From assembly GCF_932274485.2 (NCBI RefSeq), contig NC_065884.2, forward strand, positions 36,413,540-36,477,539: a stretch of DNA of 64,000 bases, written 5' to 3'. Every line of letters starts with the position of its first letter. Position 1 is the first letter of the stretch. Source of the DNA: Patella vulgata. Taxonomy: Eukaryota > Mollusca > Gastropoda > Patellidae. Shown one piece after another: positions 34,990 to 46,287 of this stretch. A program made the translations under genes and the position numbers. Below the pieces are notes generated by a model. The model had not been told where the DNA came from, ran no database searches, and worked only from the letters and a program-made list of their open reading frames with translations.

Positions 34990-35482
34990 AGGGACTGTCC
35001 CGATTTGAACAGAGTCTCAATAATGAAAGTCTGAGTACATATGAAATTTAAGCGCCAAAATATAGAGGAATGGTGTATTTACCTTGTCTCAAAATTTCAG
35101 CTCAAAATATTGAGTCGTTTGGGCGTGAACGTCAAAACTGCTTAACCAGACACGTAACCCTTTTAAGATTTCGGGTCAATTTTTTCGTTGGATGGCCTAA
35201 TAATCGATTCCCGTTCCGTCAGAGGTCTATACAATAAATGACCCATGTGCTCTACTTGATAACGAAAGGTAAATTTCACCTACACATTATTTTTATAAAA
35301 TAAAAATCTGGTTTTATCCAGACACCGGTCTCCATTTCCAGATAAGACTGACAGGTTTAAGTTGTTTGTAAACGTATCTCATATGTTGAGTTAGTTGCTC
35401 GGCCCTAAGGTAGAGGATTTTAAGGGATTTTAACACAAAATTAAGCAGTTTTATTCTCCAAAATATTATCGGGATTGGCCCT
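34990..35482 (+). mobile_element. TTAA MITE, family M1, copy 2
   Basis: 493 bp between TTAA repeats (34986-34989, 35483-35486), ends AGGGACTGTCCC...GGGATTGGCCCT. Inverted relative to copy 26759-27272 and clearly homologous over its whole length. It inserted into element B, which is inside BEL, which is inside element A: four levels of nesting. Confidence 0.82.
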
Positions 35483-35785
35483 TTAAATGACACCAGCATC
35501 AAAAAATCAAAACATGCTATTTCATATCAGAGTTTTTCAATGAACCCCAACAAATTTGTGTCATGAAATGATGAATATTTACCCTGAAATTTCGCCTTAA
35601 TATGACTAGCAAGACAAAACAACAAATTTTCAGTGGAAAAATTTATTTGGAAAGATTAGGCCTAGTATTGACAAGAAAATGGGAGTAACACTTTTCTATC
35701 TTTGTATGATCTGTATTAATGTCCCTTGTGAACCCTTGATTTGATAATAAAATTATTAAAGTAGTTAACAAGCTGGTATATTTAC

Positions 35786-35916
35786 CTGGCAACAATTTGT
35801 CTGTCTTTTTATTGCTGCAGCTCTTGTTAATTTTGATGTCATGTTATACTTCCATTATGATCACCTGAATATGGTTCTGGATTATTTTCTATTGGTCCAG
35901 ACAGCTTCAGAAAGTA
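35786..35916 (-). pseudogene. Element B copy of the transposase N-terminal linker exon
   Basis: Minus strand, acceptor 'gattttcag' and donor GTAAAT. Reads FLKLSGPIENNPEPYSGDHN, then a stop and frame change, then LTRAAAIKRQTNC. Homologous to the exon 63710-63843. Further right (about 36080-36285, minus) a segment FLQFIRFSVPIPYCR with QGRNF could be a decayed THAP finger, but this is weak. Confidence 0.5.
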
Positions 35917-38900
35917 CTGAAAATCAGTTAATTTAACATGTCATTTGAAATACAAAGTACTCAAGCATTACATTTAAGACTACTGGTAGTACTACTAGTA
36001 GTATTAGGCCTAGTTCAACAAACCAAATAATAATGCCTGTAGATATCTCGTCTAGCCTAAATTGCCTACCTTGACAAATCATCTTAGAATTAGGCCTAGG
36101 CCTCTAGTGCAGCCTTCATTTGGTTGTAGTAATAGGCCTAGGGGTGGGTATAGATAGAAATTCCTCCCTTGTTGGCGAATTCTGCAATACGGAATGGGAA
36201 CTGAGAAGCGTATGAACTGAAGGAATGTTATGGAATAATGTGAGACTTGTAAAGAAGATGAGGAAGTATCAGTAACATACACCACAGTACACAGGTTGCC
36301 CCCGGCGTTTTGACAAATGCCTTGAAATGGTGGATGTTAGCAGACGACGTGTTATACGATAAAGGCGTAGATTACATAATATTTTATTGTTACTTGGCTA
36401 AATGAAAAAAACTTTATTACCCTTGGAATAGTTTACATAAAATTAAACGTTATTTGGCCCCAAAAAAACTCATTTACTTACCTTGGAACACACTTGACCG
36501 GTTAGAATTGACATTTGTTTACATTTAACTAGTGGGAGTGACTTCGACAACAGTCTTATCCATTAGGCCTAGAAGACACATCCCATATTTTTTTTTTTAA
36601 CTGTTTCAGGAAGGGAAGCACACTATACCACCCTTTAACCTGTCTGGATAGCAGCTATTGCTGATACGATGTCCGTGTGAGCAATGATTAACCACGATTG
36701 ACGACGTTTGAACACACGACAAAATGTCAAAATTCACGAAGTTTGTCTAAGGTGATGAAGCGTAGTAACGCGACGTCATTTCGCGGGAAACTGTAATCGA
36801 AGCTGATTGGTCAAAGTCTTATTGTGGGCGGAGTCGACGGAAAGGTCAATTGTTCTTCGTTTTGGCTAGATTTTAGAAATTGTTCACTAAGAATTGCTTG
36901 AAGCACTTTTCTTATTGTTCTGATCATCCTTTCCCATACACCGCCATGGTGTGACGCTGTCGGTGGGTTAAAGTTCCAATTAAACTCGAATTGAATACCC
37001 AGATTGCGAAATGTTTCTTGATCCAACTCTTTAACGCTTTTTGACATCTCTTTATTTGCACTAACAAAATTAGAGCCATTGTCAGAATAAAAGTCTTTGG
37101 GTACACCACAACGAGCCATAAACCTTCAATACCGGTGCACGAAAATGCTTTTTGGTCTGATTGAACCTACATGTAGGTAAATCAGCCATCTGCTGTTGAC
37201 CGACACACGAATTTAGCCTTTTACACACAACACAATTATGTAACACATTCTTAACTATTTTTGACGGATCTAAGCAAGTGTGATTTCTGCCCTGATGACC
37301 GACTTTTTTATGACATTCTTTTACGATTAATCGAGACACAATATGACCTTTAGGCAATATTATTTGATTTTTAGCAGTATCTGGAATAGATGCATTTTGC
37401 AATCGTCCACCAACACAGATTAGATTATTCACAATCTATGGATTTAAATTTTCCAAAGAACTTTTCATTTTGACATTAGATGACTGGCTTTCCAATGATT
37501 CAAATTCTTCCACGAATTCACATTTTTGCACATAGCAAAGCAAAGCACGCTCTGCAATTAACACTTCCTCATTTGATAAGGATTTACAACACAAACTTTG
37601 GGGGATATCACGATTTTGTATTTTACATTTAAGAATATTCTTCAAGCATATTAACCACGATACACCACGTAATAATCGAATATACTCTGAATAATGAGAC
37701 ATTAACCGATCAATGATATTTTTAGCTAATTGAGAGATCTTAATAGAATTCACAAATATATCTTTATCATTACACATATTTTCAGGCACATTATATTCAC
37801 AAGAATTAACAGGCCACGAGTCAGAGGGACACATTAAAAATTTTGGGCCTGATATCCAGTTCACAAAATCCAAACTATCAGCTGATAATCCTCGCGACGC
37901 GTGATCTGCAGGATTAAGCTTCGACAGAACGTAATGCCACTGATCGAGACCAGAACCGTCTCTTATGACGGCAAGACGATTAGATACGAATACTTGATGG
38001 CGACTGGTTTCATTTGCAATATATTTTAACACTGTCTGGCTGTCAGTCCAGAAATACACTTCATCCACGGGAATTGAAAGTTCACGGGTTAACATATGGT
38101 TGATTCTCACTAAGGAGGTAGCTGCAGACAGCTCAAGTTTCACAATTTTATGTGATCGTATAGGCGCCACTCGCATAAGAAACACTAGCATAAGCTTCAG
38201 CGGAAGCATCTGCAAAATGATGCAATTGTATTTTCGCAGCAGCTCCAAAGATTTTGGTTTTAGACACCTGTCAATTGCGAAGTGTTCTAAATTGAGTAAA
38301 TCACTGAGCCACGATTTCCATTGGCTATAATAGTCCTCAGGAATAGTCTCATCCCATGACAGTTTAAGACGACACAAATTTTGTAGAATTATTTTGCAAC
38401 GGTGAGGCAAAACCTATTGGATCATAGATCGAGCTCATTACTGACAGAATGTTTCTACGTGTAGGCTTAGTGTTTATTTCACTCACTTTAAATTTAATTT
38501 TGTCCGTTTCTGTGCACCATTTCACACCCAATGCTCTCTGGGTAGATAACTCGTCGATGTCAAAATTTAAAGTTTTAGATGATTCTACTAATTCAGCTTG
38601 AGGCACAGTTTTAAGAAAGTTCCTGCTATTTGATATCCACTTAGTTAAGTTGAATCCACATGATTTCAAAATGTCACACATTTCCCGACCAAGCTTAATG
38701 GCTTCTTCTTCAGTTTCTACCGATTTCACAAGATCATCCATGTAGTAGTCCTGCTCTATAGATTGTGCCACGGAGTCACTTATGGAGTTCACGTTGTCAC
38801 TAGCTACACGTTTAAGAGCATAATTACAGCAGCTAGGCGAACTTACACAACCAAAGATATGTACCAGCATACGATACTCGACTGGTTTTTCATTTAAGTC

Positions 38901-41811
38901 GCCACGTGGCCACCATATAAATCGTAGCTTATCAGTGTCCTTTGCTGATACACGAGTTCTATAAAAGTAAGTTTCAATATCAGCCATAATAGCCACTGGA
39001 TATTGTCTCCAACGTAAAAAACACCTAGGAGTCCATTCATTAAATTTGGTCCAGGATAAATGAGATTGTTTAATGAAACACCTTTATATTCCACTGGGCA
39101 ATTAAAAACCACCTGAACTTGTCCGGTTTTTTAGGATTGATCACAGGGTGATGTGGTAAATACCACACACGTCCGTCATTTCTTTGAAGGTCAAAGATTG
39201 GCCCCTTTCACAATAATTGTTAATCTCTAGCTTGTCCATGAAACTCACATATTGTTCACTTAGTTTTTTGTCAGCAGATAATCTCTTGCGTAATCAAAGT
39301 GTAAATAATTTCGCCTGAACTTTATTATTTGGCACCGTCTTTGTTGGATCACGAAAGGGTATATCCATTTTATAATGACCATTTTCGAAAACTGTTGTTT
39401 TTTCCACAATTTCCATAAACTTTTTGTCTTCTTTAGACATACACGGTTTCTAATCACACAGTCTTTCACTGAATTCTAAGTTAAAGTACTTTTTGACTTG
39501 TTTTTTAAGATTGCTGTCAATTCGATAAAAATTAACCGACGTCTGATTAACAGATGCAAATTTTCCAGGTAATCCATAAAATAAATGTCCTAATGGCGAC
39601 CGAATTGCATAGGGTTCACCGATTTCACCTTTTATTATTTCTAGAGGTGTTGTGCTGATGGAACACCCATTCCAATCATGATCGACACGCTTGGAATACA
39701 AATGCCAGACAATTTTGGAAATTTAATGTCACGTAAATGCTTCCATTTTGCAAGGTCACTTTGGGTTGGTGCATCTTCCAAAGTAACAGGCATTGTCTCC
39801 CTTATGAAAGCTGAATTAATTTCACATGGGTTTTCTCCATTTAAATTGCTTATATGAATGGGATCAGTGATATGACCTGATTTCACAGTTTTCTCGTCAT
39901 TTACAGTCTTCATGGATAAATTGACAATCTTATTTCTCATACACAGAGCATCACTGAGCTCATCAGTTACAAATACAGAACTAAATCCATTGTCCACGAA
40001 AAGATACGTATTGATACTATATCCACTAGCCAGAGCTTTAACTTTAACTGGCAAAATCGCCATTAAAGGATCACGTTCACGTTCACGTTCACCGTTTTTG
40101 TCGAGCACAGAGTTTGTCATTGCGCAAGATGATGTGACCATCTTTGCTTTAGAATTTGTATCACTCGGTTTATCTTTTGAAGGATCATGCATGACCGTCA
40201 TGTGGGATCTAGTGCAAAACTTACAGTGTACTCATTGTTTATTTTTACATGTGTCTTTAATGTGGCCTGGGTTAAGGTACCCATGGCACAGGCCTATTTT
40301 TCTTACGGCGTCTGATTTAGCTTCACAAGAAAGATATGAGAACCTCCTACAGTCAAGTAAACAGTGTCTAGTATCTTGACCACAATATAAACACGGTGGG
40401 TTGGCTGCCAAATTTTCCTTTGGTGGTTCACTGTAACTCACAGGTTTTACTTGAGTCGTAAAGGCCTTTCTCTGTGTAGTATTGGTTCTTGCACTACTTG
40501 ACTGTTGAGTAGATCTTGGAGACTGTTGATAGCCTAAACCGCTTACACGTGGGTCATTTTCATTCCTCGAAAGAAAACCGACAAAGGCTTCAAAGTCTGT
40601 TAGATTTGCACTTCTATTCTCATTTTCACGTATTTTTCCATATTGGGCGATCCATTTTTGCTGCATTCCAGATGGCAGTTTACTGCAAAGCATTTTTATG
40701 AAGTCATTCCCGTCCATGGTATTCATGTCACTGTTATTTTGTTTACTGTTGACACAGTTTACTAAGAAAATAGCGAATTTTCTTAGCGCTAGTTTGTCAC
40801 CGTTTTTAATTTTTTCAAAAGTTTCAGCTTTGGAAATAAAAGATGATGCAACCAGTTGAGGGTTTCCAAAATCTCGTTGCAATAAACGTCTTGCCTCAGC
40901 ATAGGCATCTGCCGGGTCTTTGATTAATGGTGTAAACTGAATTAAATCATAAGCTTCTCCTACTGTATATTTGAGCAAAAACTGCAATCTTCTCGAGGGA
41001 TCTTCTGTATTATTTTCAATTACAACTTCAAAATTATTTATGAATGTGTGATAAAGAAGCACATCCGTTCCGGAAAACGGTTCAATTTATTGATCCGGCA
41101 AGACTTGATCCTTTTGGTGCTCAACGAGCTGTTGGAACACTCTTACCAAATCCTGTGTCGAATTTGATTGTTCTTTAGTTTTTGGGACGAAATTTTCCAC
41201 ATCCGGATTTAGGTTGGAAGAAATACACTCCATGGCACATGGATTTCCTCTGGGTCACATGCCACAGGGTTTTCGGGTTTCACAAGGCTATCACTAGACA
41301 CGTTTGATCTCTTCTGACTCCTTTTCATATGTAAAGGCTCTTTTATTTGAGACCATTTAAAAGTCACCTCACTTTCCGAAGTAGCTGCATATTTTACAAA
41401 CATATCCTCTATTTCATTGGCGGCTCGAAGCTTAGCACGTAAATTTATTTCCGTTTGTATACGGCTAAGTCTGAGTTTTTCTTCTTCGATTCTGCTGGTT
41501 TCGATGTGGGCTTCTAATTGACTTCTTAATTCAATTTCCTTTCGCCTATTTAGAATTCGCACACACGTTGTCATTATTCACTTCGTCGGTGGGGTTTTCA
41601 CCAGCTTCAGACATATTGACTGGGACAGTTTCACTTTCAATTAAGTTTCACCGTTCACGAAAGTTTTCACATTATTGACACGTATTAATCCAGATGTCAA
41701 TAAACTAGTAATTTTTTACTCATATAGGAGACGGCAGAGTGGGATGACAGTTTTTCATACGCGTCAGTCAATGATGCACTTTACTGTTCTTGCCAGCGGC
41801 GAGAGAGGAAT

Positions 41812-42244
41812 TCTCAGGCACGAGCTGTTTGACCACATAACCAGAATAAAAAAGAGTCAAACTCAAAGAAGAAGTTTACAAATATATTATAAACTTTAAC
41901 TAAGTCACAAATTCACGAATGATGATTACAAAAGGTTCACAATTATTTCGCGGAGAAATATTCAAAGTTCTAGCAATCCACAATCACATATCACTAACAA
42001 TACAGACAATCAAACGGTAAAAAAATAATATCTAGCCCACTCTCCATCAAACTTTATTGTCACCTGCAACCAACACCCTGCAGAAGTGAAGTTGCTAGGC
42101 AACACTAAAGCTTTAGTAGACTTGATTAACCTAACATAAATTTATAGTATACTAATGAAGACAAGTACATCCAGACTTTCTAAAAGCTCCCTTGCATATA
42201 ATATTTCGTCTGCTAGATTAAAAGATGCGTAATTGGACATTACA
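41812..42244 (-). repeat. 5' LTR of the BEL/Pao fossil
   Basis: Starts TGTAATGTCC (minus) at 42244, abutting the transposase exon of element A. The inner end is near 41812, followed by TGGCAAGAAC about 15-20 bases further in, a possible primer site. Confidence 0.85.
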
Positions 42245-42655
42245 GTGAGCAAATGGGGGAATATTTAATTTCAATGAAATACTTGCAATTTCTTGTTCTA
42301 TCTTGAAGCCCTTGTCTGCCATTAAACCATCACCCGGTATTAAATATTCAATATCCATCAAATGTTTCAAAGTATCTCTTAATCCACTCATATTAAACAT
42401 ATCTTTATCAGATGTTGCACCACCATAAAGCATTGAACAAAATATAATTGACCCCCTAGGGTCACACACTACAAGTCCCTTCAAAGTGTTAATTCCTTCA
42501 TAATCACTATAGGTTTGAGACTGAGCTACTAGAGACTTTGGCTTCTGTATTTTAATTTCTGTGCAATCAAGGATGGGAAATGTATTTGGAAACTCGTTTT
42601 TGAATTCTTTTGGCATATGCTCCGATAAAACATTTCTCGATGGCCAGAAACTTAC
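42245..42655 (-). pseudogene. Element A transposase (DDE_Tnp_4/ISL2EU-like), catalytic exon, 3' end cut by BEL
   Basis: Minus strand, acceptor 'gcgttttggttag' before GTA at 42655. Reads VSFWPSRNVLSEHMPKEFKN, then FPILDCTEIKIQKPKS (first catalytic Asp in DCTE), SQTYSDYEGINTLKGLVV, LYGGATSDKDM (second Asp, GG..SDK) and LIPGDGLMADKGF with the third acidic cluster. This is the DDE_Tnp_4 pattern of HARBI/ISL2EU transposases. The frame ends at LNIPPFAH where the BEL 5' LTR starts; the C-terminus is not found on the other side of the BEL fossil. Confidence 0.85.
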
Positions 42656-43447
42656 CTAACCAAAACGCAAAAACATATAATTAATCCATGTATTAAAAAC
42701 AACACTAACACTTGTTGTGTTATAGCAAAACGAAAAGACAAATCTAATAAGTCAAAATTGTTTCTTAAACATACATTATGCAAGAGCTAAATCTGATAAT
42801 TGCAAGTCTTTATTTAGGCTTCAGATGTCATAGAAATTATAAATTAGATCTTTATTTACACAACAAGCACAAAATCAACTCTGTAGACCCACAGATGGCT
42901 TGGATTCAGCTTGGATTTAAACGGGATTTCGTTGACTGATTTAATTTTAAATGGCGTCGTGAGCGGAGATTAACCGTTATGTGGACGTCATACTCCCGGA
43001 TCGAGGCTAAATGATAGAGTATACGAAGCGAGGTCGCTGTTGAGCGATGCCTTAACAAATGACATCTAATCAATTTAAAGTGCAATAAACTAAACACAGA
43101 TAATGACAAATTATACAATTCCTGGAGACCGTGTGATGACTAATACAGACGGACAGGTCTTCTGTCTTAATAATATCAATAAAAATATTATTATTTCCCC
43201 CATAGGCACGACGCCACTGGTGTATACCTATAGATTTATCATAATTGTATAATAAAATTATGTCCTATGGAGATAACGTCTGTCAATCAAACGATCGGCC
43301 ATACTAAGAATCAGTGAAGATGGAATTCAATCCCATTTCCAGTTAACAATTACACTGGTGATAACTATGTTCAGAATAAAGTAATTTGACTGAAATTTTC
43401 AATATATTCTTCTTTCATCATCTATTTTTGAACTGTTATAGCAAGAA
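42656..43447. other. Element A transposase intron or decayed exon
   Basis: About 0.8 kb without a frame. The helix-turn-helix segment normally found between the 'LRNQLF' and 'WPSR' blocks of this family is missing, so an exon has been lost or decayed here. Confidence 0.4.
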
Positions 43448-43868
43448 TGGCTAACTCCTTATAAAAATCTCCCATAATGTATCTTTAATTTACACATGGT
43501 TGTAAATAATTGATTACGAAGTGATAGATCAGAAAGTTTCTTTAGACGTCCTTTACTAACATATTCAAGGGGAGCACCACTACTCGGCAATCTGTCTGGA
43601 ACTAAAAATTTATATATAGAATTAAAAACGTCTGCTGTAAAACCAGTATAATACTGCACAACACTGTCATTCTCAATATTTTGATCTAAAAAATTAATTC
43701 CCTTCTGTTTACTTAAATCTTCAATTTCACCATTTAATCTTCTGATTTCTTCTTGTTGTTCAGCTACCATCCTTTCTTTGTCTGTACTATCTGTTATTTC
43801 ATTTGCAAGCATAGCTGTAATTCTACTGTTTTCTGCAGCTAAAGCCATCATATCTAGAGGGCATGTCC
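43448..43868 (-). pseudogene. Element A transposase, coiled-coil exon
   Basis: Minus strand, acceptor 'gtctatttccag' before GGACATG at 43868. Reads MMALAAENSRITAML, a coiled coil (AEQQEEIRRLNGEIEDLSKQ), then DSVVQYYTGFTADVFNSIYK and LSDLSLRNQLFTTMCKLKIH before the frame is lost near 43460. 'YYTGF...F..i..fL' is the usual block ahead of the catalytic domain in this family. Its acceptor lies only ~50 bp from the oppositely oriented acceptor of the YqaJ exon at 43919. Confidence 0.75.
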
Positions 43869-43918
43869 CTGGAAATAGACAAAATAATTTATTAAGTGTT
43901 TATTTTATATATTTTTAG

Positions 43919-44441
43919 GCAAATTTCTTCAAACCAAAGAGTGAAACACCTGTAAATACAAATTGTGGTAATTTACAGTTTCCAAGAGATTTGATCGTTA
44001 ATGTTATTGAAGAAATAGTCAGAATAGCGCCATCTATGCAGTTAGACCAGTGTGTTTCTATAGAAGAAAGAACACGGGATCAGTCGTCTATGGTTTGAGG
44101 AGAGAAAACACAGATTAACAGCTTCTGAGTTTGGATCTATTGTAAAAAGACGAGTTGTGTCAGACAAATTTATTGACTCAATAATATATCCTAAATTTTT
44201 TACTTCAGCACCAACATCATATGGAAAGAACAATGAGAAAAAGGCCATCAAATTATATATTGAAAGATCTGGAAATCATGTTCATGATTGTGGGCTCATT
44301 GTTAATCCAAAGTTGCCATTTTTAGGTGGTACACCAGATGGAAAAATTTGTGATCAGGATGGTACAGTTGGGTTACTTGAAGTAAAATGTCCTTTTAAGG
44401 TACGGGACTTTAAAATTGAAGACGCTTGTCTGCAAAAATAA
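43919..44441 (+). pseudogene. Element A nuclease gene, YqaJ/lambda-exonuclease-type exon
   Basis: Acceptor 'atatatttttag' at 43918. Reads ANFFKPKSETPVNTNCGN, FPRDLIVNVIEEIVRIAPSM and RTRDQSS, then after a one-base frame change WFEERKHRLTASEFGSIVKR, IIYPKFFTSAPTSYGKNNEK, GLIVNPKLPFLGGTPDGKI and GLLEVKCPFKV. The RLTASEFG helix, the PDG aspartate and the ExK of LLEVKCP are the YqaJ nuclease landmarks. The frame stops at 44441 before the expected Q-V-Q-x-Q-M segment. The frame change near 44095 breaks it; the catalytic residues themselves are kept. Confidence 0.85.
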
Positions 44442-45028
44442 TATTGAAAAGTCTATTGTCTATTGAAGCACTGGTACAGATACTTTTGCTGTAAGATTCC
44501 CCTCAAATGACAGACATGAAAAATGAATACATGCTATGTTATATCAGATTTTCAAAGCAACGCAACCATGGGTTCCTAGATCTGACCTAACGGTCATTTT
44601 GCACGCCGGAAAGAGGGTCTTTTTTAAAAAAAAAAAAAAATTTCAAACATGACTACGATCGGCCTTCACTGTGTAACTATACAAGAATGCACGTCGTCTA
44701 GAAGCCAATCTCGTGATTGGTGTTATAGAGTTGTATATACAGTCGTCAACAAATTATACTGAGTGTTGTGTTGATAATTAATGATGAGTGTCTGGTAGTA
44801 GAGCAATAAATGTTAATTGATAAGTGGGAATCTAATCAACGGCGTGAAGCGGCCCATTGTTAATCATTCACGTATTGTCCACGTGTCATTAGAATTTTCA
44901 ACAAAAAAGCCGTTTACCGCTATTACGGTAAGACACAATGTAAACGAGGTTATTATGATCTTCGAAAAAGGGCAATTGATATGAAGTATTGCTCTTCGAA
45001 TCCAACCAACTGTCATATCAAATAAAAA
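44442..45028. other. End of element A left part and spacer
   Basis: About 44500-44555 is alignable with element B near 35487-35545 ('acatgctatgttatatcag'). A poly-A run lies at 44626-44641, and no gene follows. The last 8 bases (AATAAAAA, 45021-45028) are the target duplication of the next element. Confidence 0.45.
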
Positions 45029-46287
45029 CGGGCCCGACTAATCACCGGAATTCACCGGAATTCATTTACAATCAACGGAATTCACATATAATCACCGGTA
45101 TTCACCGGAATTCACTTCGAAAACCCCTAATTCCTCCCACAAAACTAATTTATTTTAAATGTATAATACATTATAATGTAACGAATTACTATTTTGATAT
45201 CTCCACAGGCCAAATAAAGGCCCTGTGTGTGTATTTATTTCAAAAGACTACCGGAATTCATTTCAAATATATGCATCATGGTTGTGATAACATATGGCGC
45301 GTCGTGTTACCCAATAGGCCGAACTCCAAAATAACACTAAAAAACAATTTGTGCCGAGTTACCCTATAACTCAAAAATAACAACCAATAACATCAAAAAT
45401 ATTGACTGGAAACACAAAATAACAATTTAGTATGAGTTCAAGAAGCGTGACTGGTTTTTGTCCAAATCAGAGGTTCACGGGAGATAACTCGTGTATGTGA
45501 TTTTTGATGACAAGAAACTTATGTATACTTTCGTTGCAATTCGTTGTATAATGTATTGTAATTAGAGATTGATTATTAGTTTATCAAAACAGTAATTATA
45601 TGCATGAAACATATGGTATATATAGTGCAATAAACAATTTAATATTATAGCTATATTTATTCATTTATACTTGCAAATTGTGTCGATTGTCACTTTCTGT
45701 CATCGACATCGTAACTTGTTTTGAAATAAATAAATGAAATCAATTTAAATAAGTTCCGCTGACAATTAATTGTCTTTGTTCAGAGTATTTTCATGTTATG
45801 ATAGTTTATTATGTTGTGATTGCATGTGATTTGTCACTTTATACAATGACAATATTTACATTTAATATGATTTGTAAATCCGATATTTTGACCATTAAAG
45901 GGAGATTACTCGACATGTGTGGAGAAAATCTCGTAACTCGTCAAATTTGAGATGTTTTAAAACAATTATGTGTAGAACCTATTTGTAATTCATCCAAAAG
46001 CCTCTTTTATCAGCATTTCAGTCCTAATTTTAACTTACAATATTATTTGACCAAATCCATACACCGGAATTCACTTTGAAGATATCAGAATTCGCCCGTA
46101 CAATCTTCCTATTTACTTATATTTTCCATTAATATTAATGTTGAATTTAAAACACATAAAATCACCGGAATTCACATTGAAAACACATAAACACCGGAAT
46201 TCACATTGAAAACATATAAACACCGGAATTCACTTTCAACATATTTGAATTCGCACTGAAGACCTTCGTATTTACTAATATTTTACA
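45029..46287 (+). repeat. Left outer arm of the palindromic element
   Basis: About 1.26 kb. Mirrors the right outer arm over its full length, e.g. 'aggccctgtgtgtgtattta', 'gcgcgtcgtgttacccaata', 'atcgacatcgtaacttgttt' and 'cgcccgtacaatcttcctat' all recur inverted. Starts with a cluster of accggaattca words. Confidence 0.9.

Larger units (their letters stand above)
32814..36848 (+). mobile_element. Element B: internally deleted relative of element A, inserted in the BEL fossil
   Basis: A 4035-bp element with mirror ends TGACCTTTCCGTC...GACGGAAAGGTCA, flanked by AT on each side (AATT is equally compatible because the ends are palindromic there). The flanks re-join the BEL integrase region. Its left 1.9 kb matches the element A nuclease 5' exons, and its right part contains the transposase N-terminal exon (35786-35916). 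The YqaJ exon and transposase core are absent. Promoter-like TGACGTCA is kept at the left end. All coding exons are decayed, so it must have moved with enzymes supplied in trans. Confidence 0.8.
31920..42244 (-). mobile_element. BEL/Pao LTR retrotransposon fossil, with element B inserted in it
   Basis: Minus orientation: 5' LTR (about 41812-42244); a coiled-coil and gag region (about 40.2-41.6 kb) with Cys/His knuckles; protease-like region (about 39.6-40.2 kb); Pao-type RT with a YMDD box (38.3-39.5 kb); RNase H (37.4-38.3 kb); integrase with HHCC finger and D/D/E core (36.85-37.4 kb), then element B (32814-36848), then the integrase C-terminus (32.35-32.8 kb), a purine tract and the 3' LTR. 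Broken, with several breaks besides the insertion. LTRs are ~99% alike, so it is younger than gypsy fossil 2. No target duplication is found at its outer edges. Confidence 0.92.

Noticed and set aside
36079-36285. THAP finger of the element B transposase
   Set aside because: Only a vague 'F..FP...R..GRNF' resemblance; the C2CH ligands cannot be placed, so it is mentioned as weak and not annotated.
44989-45369. ORF of 126 aa at the start of the palindromic element (mirrored at 50827-51174)
   Set aside because: It is a by-product of the repeated GAATTC-containing words; the same peptide pattern appears in both arms only because they are inverted copies.
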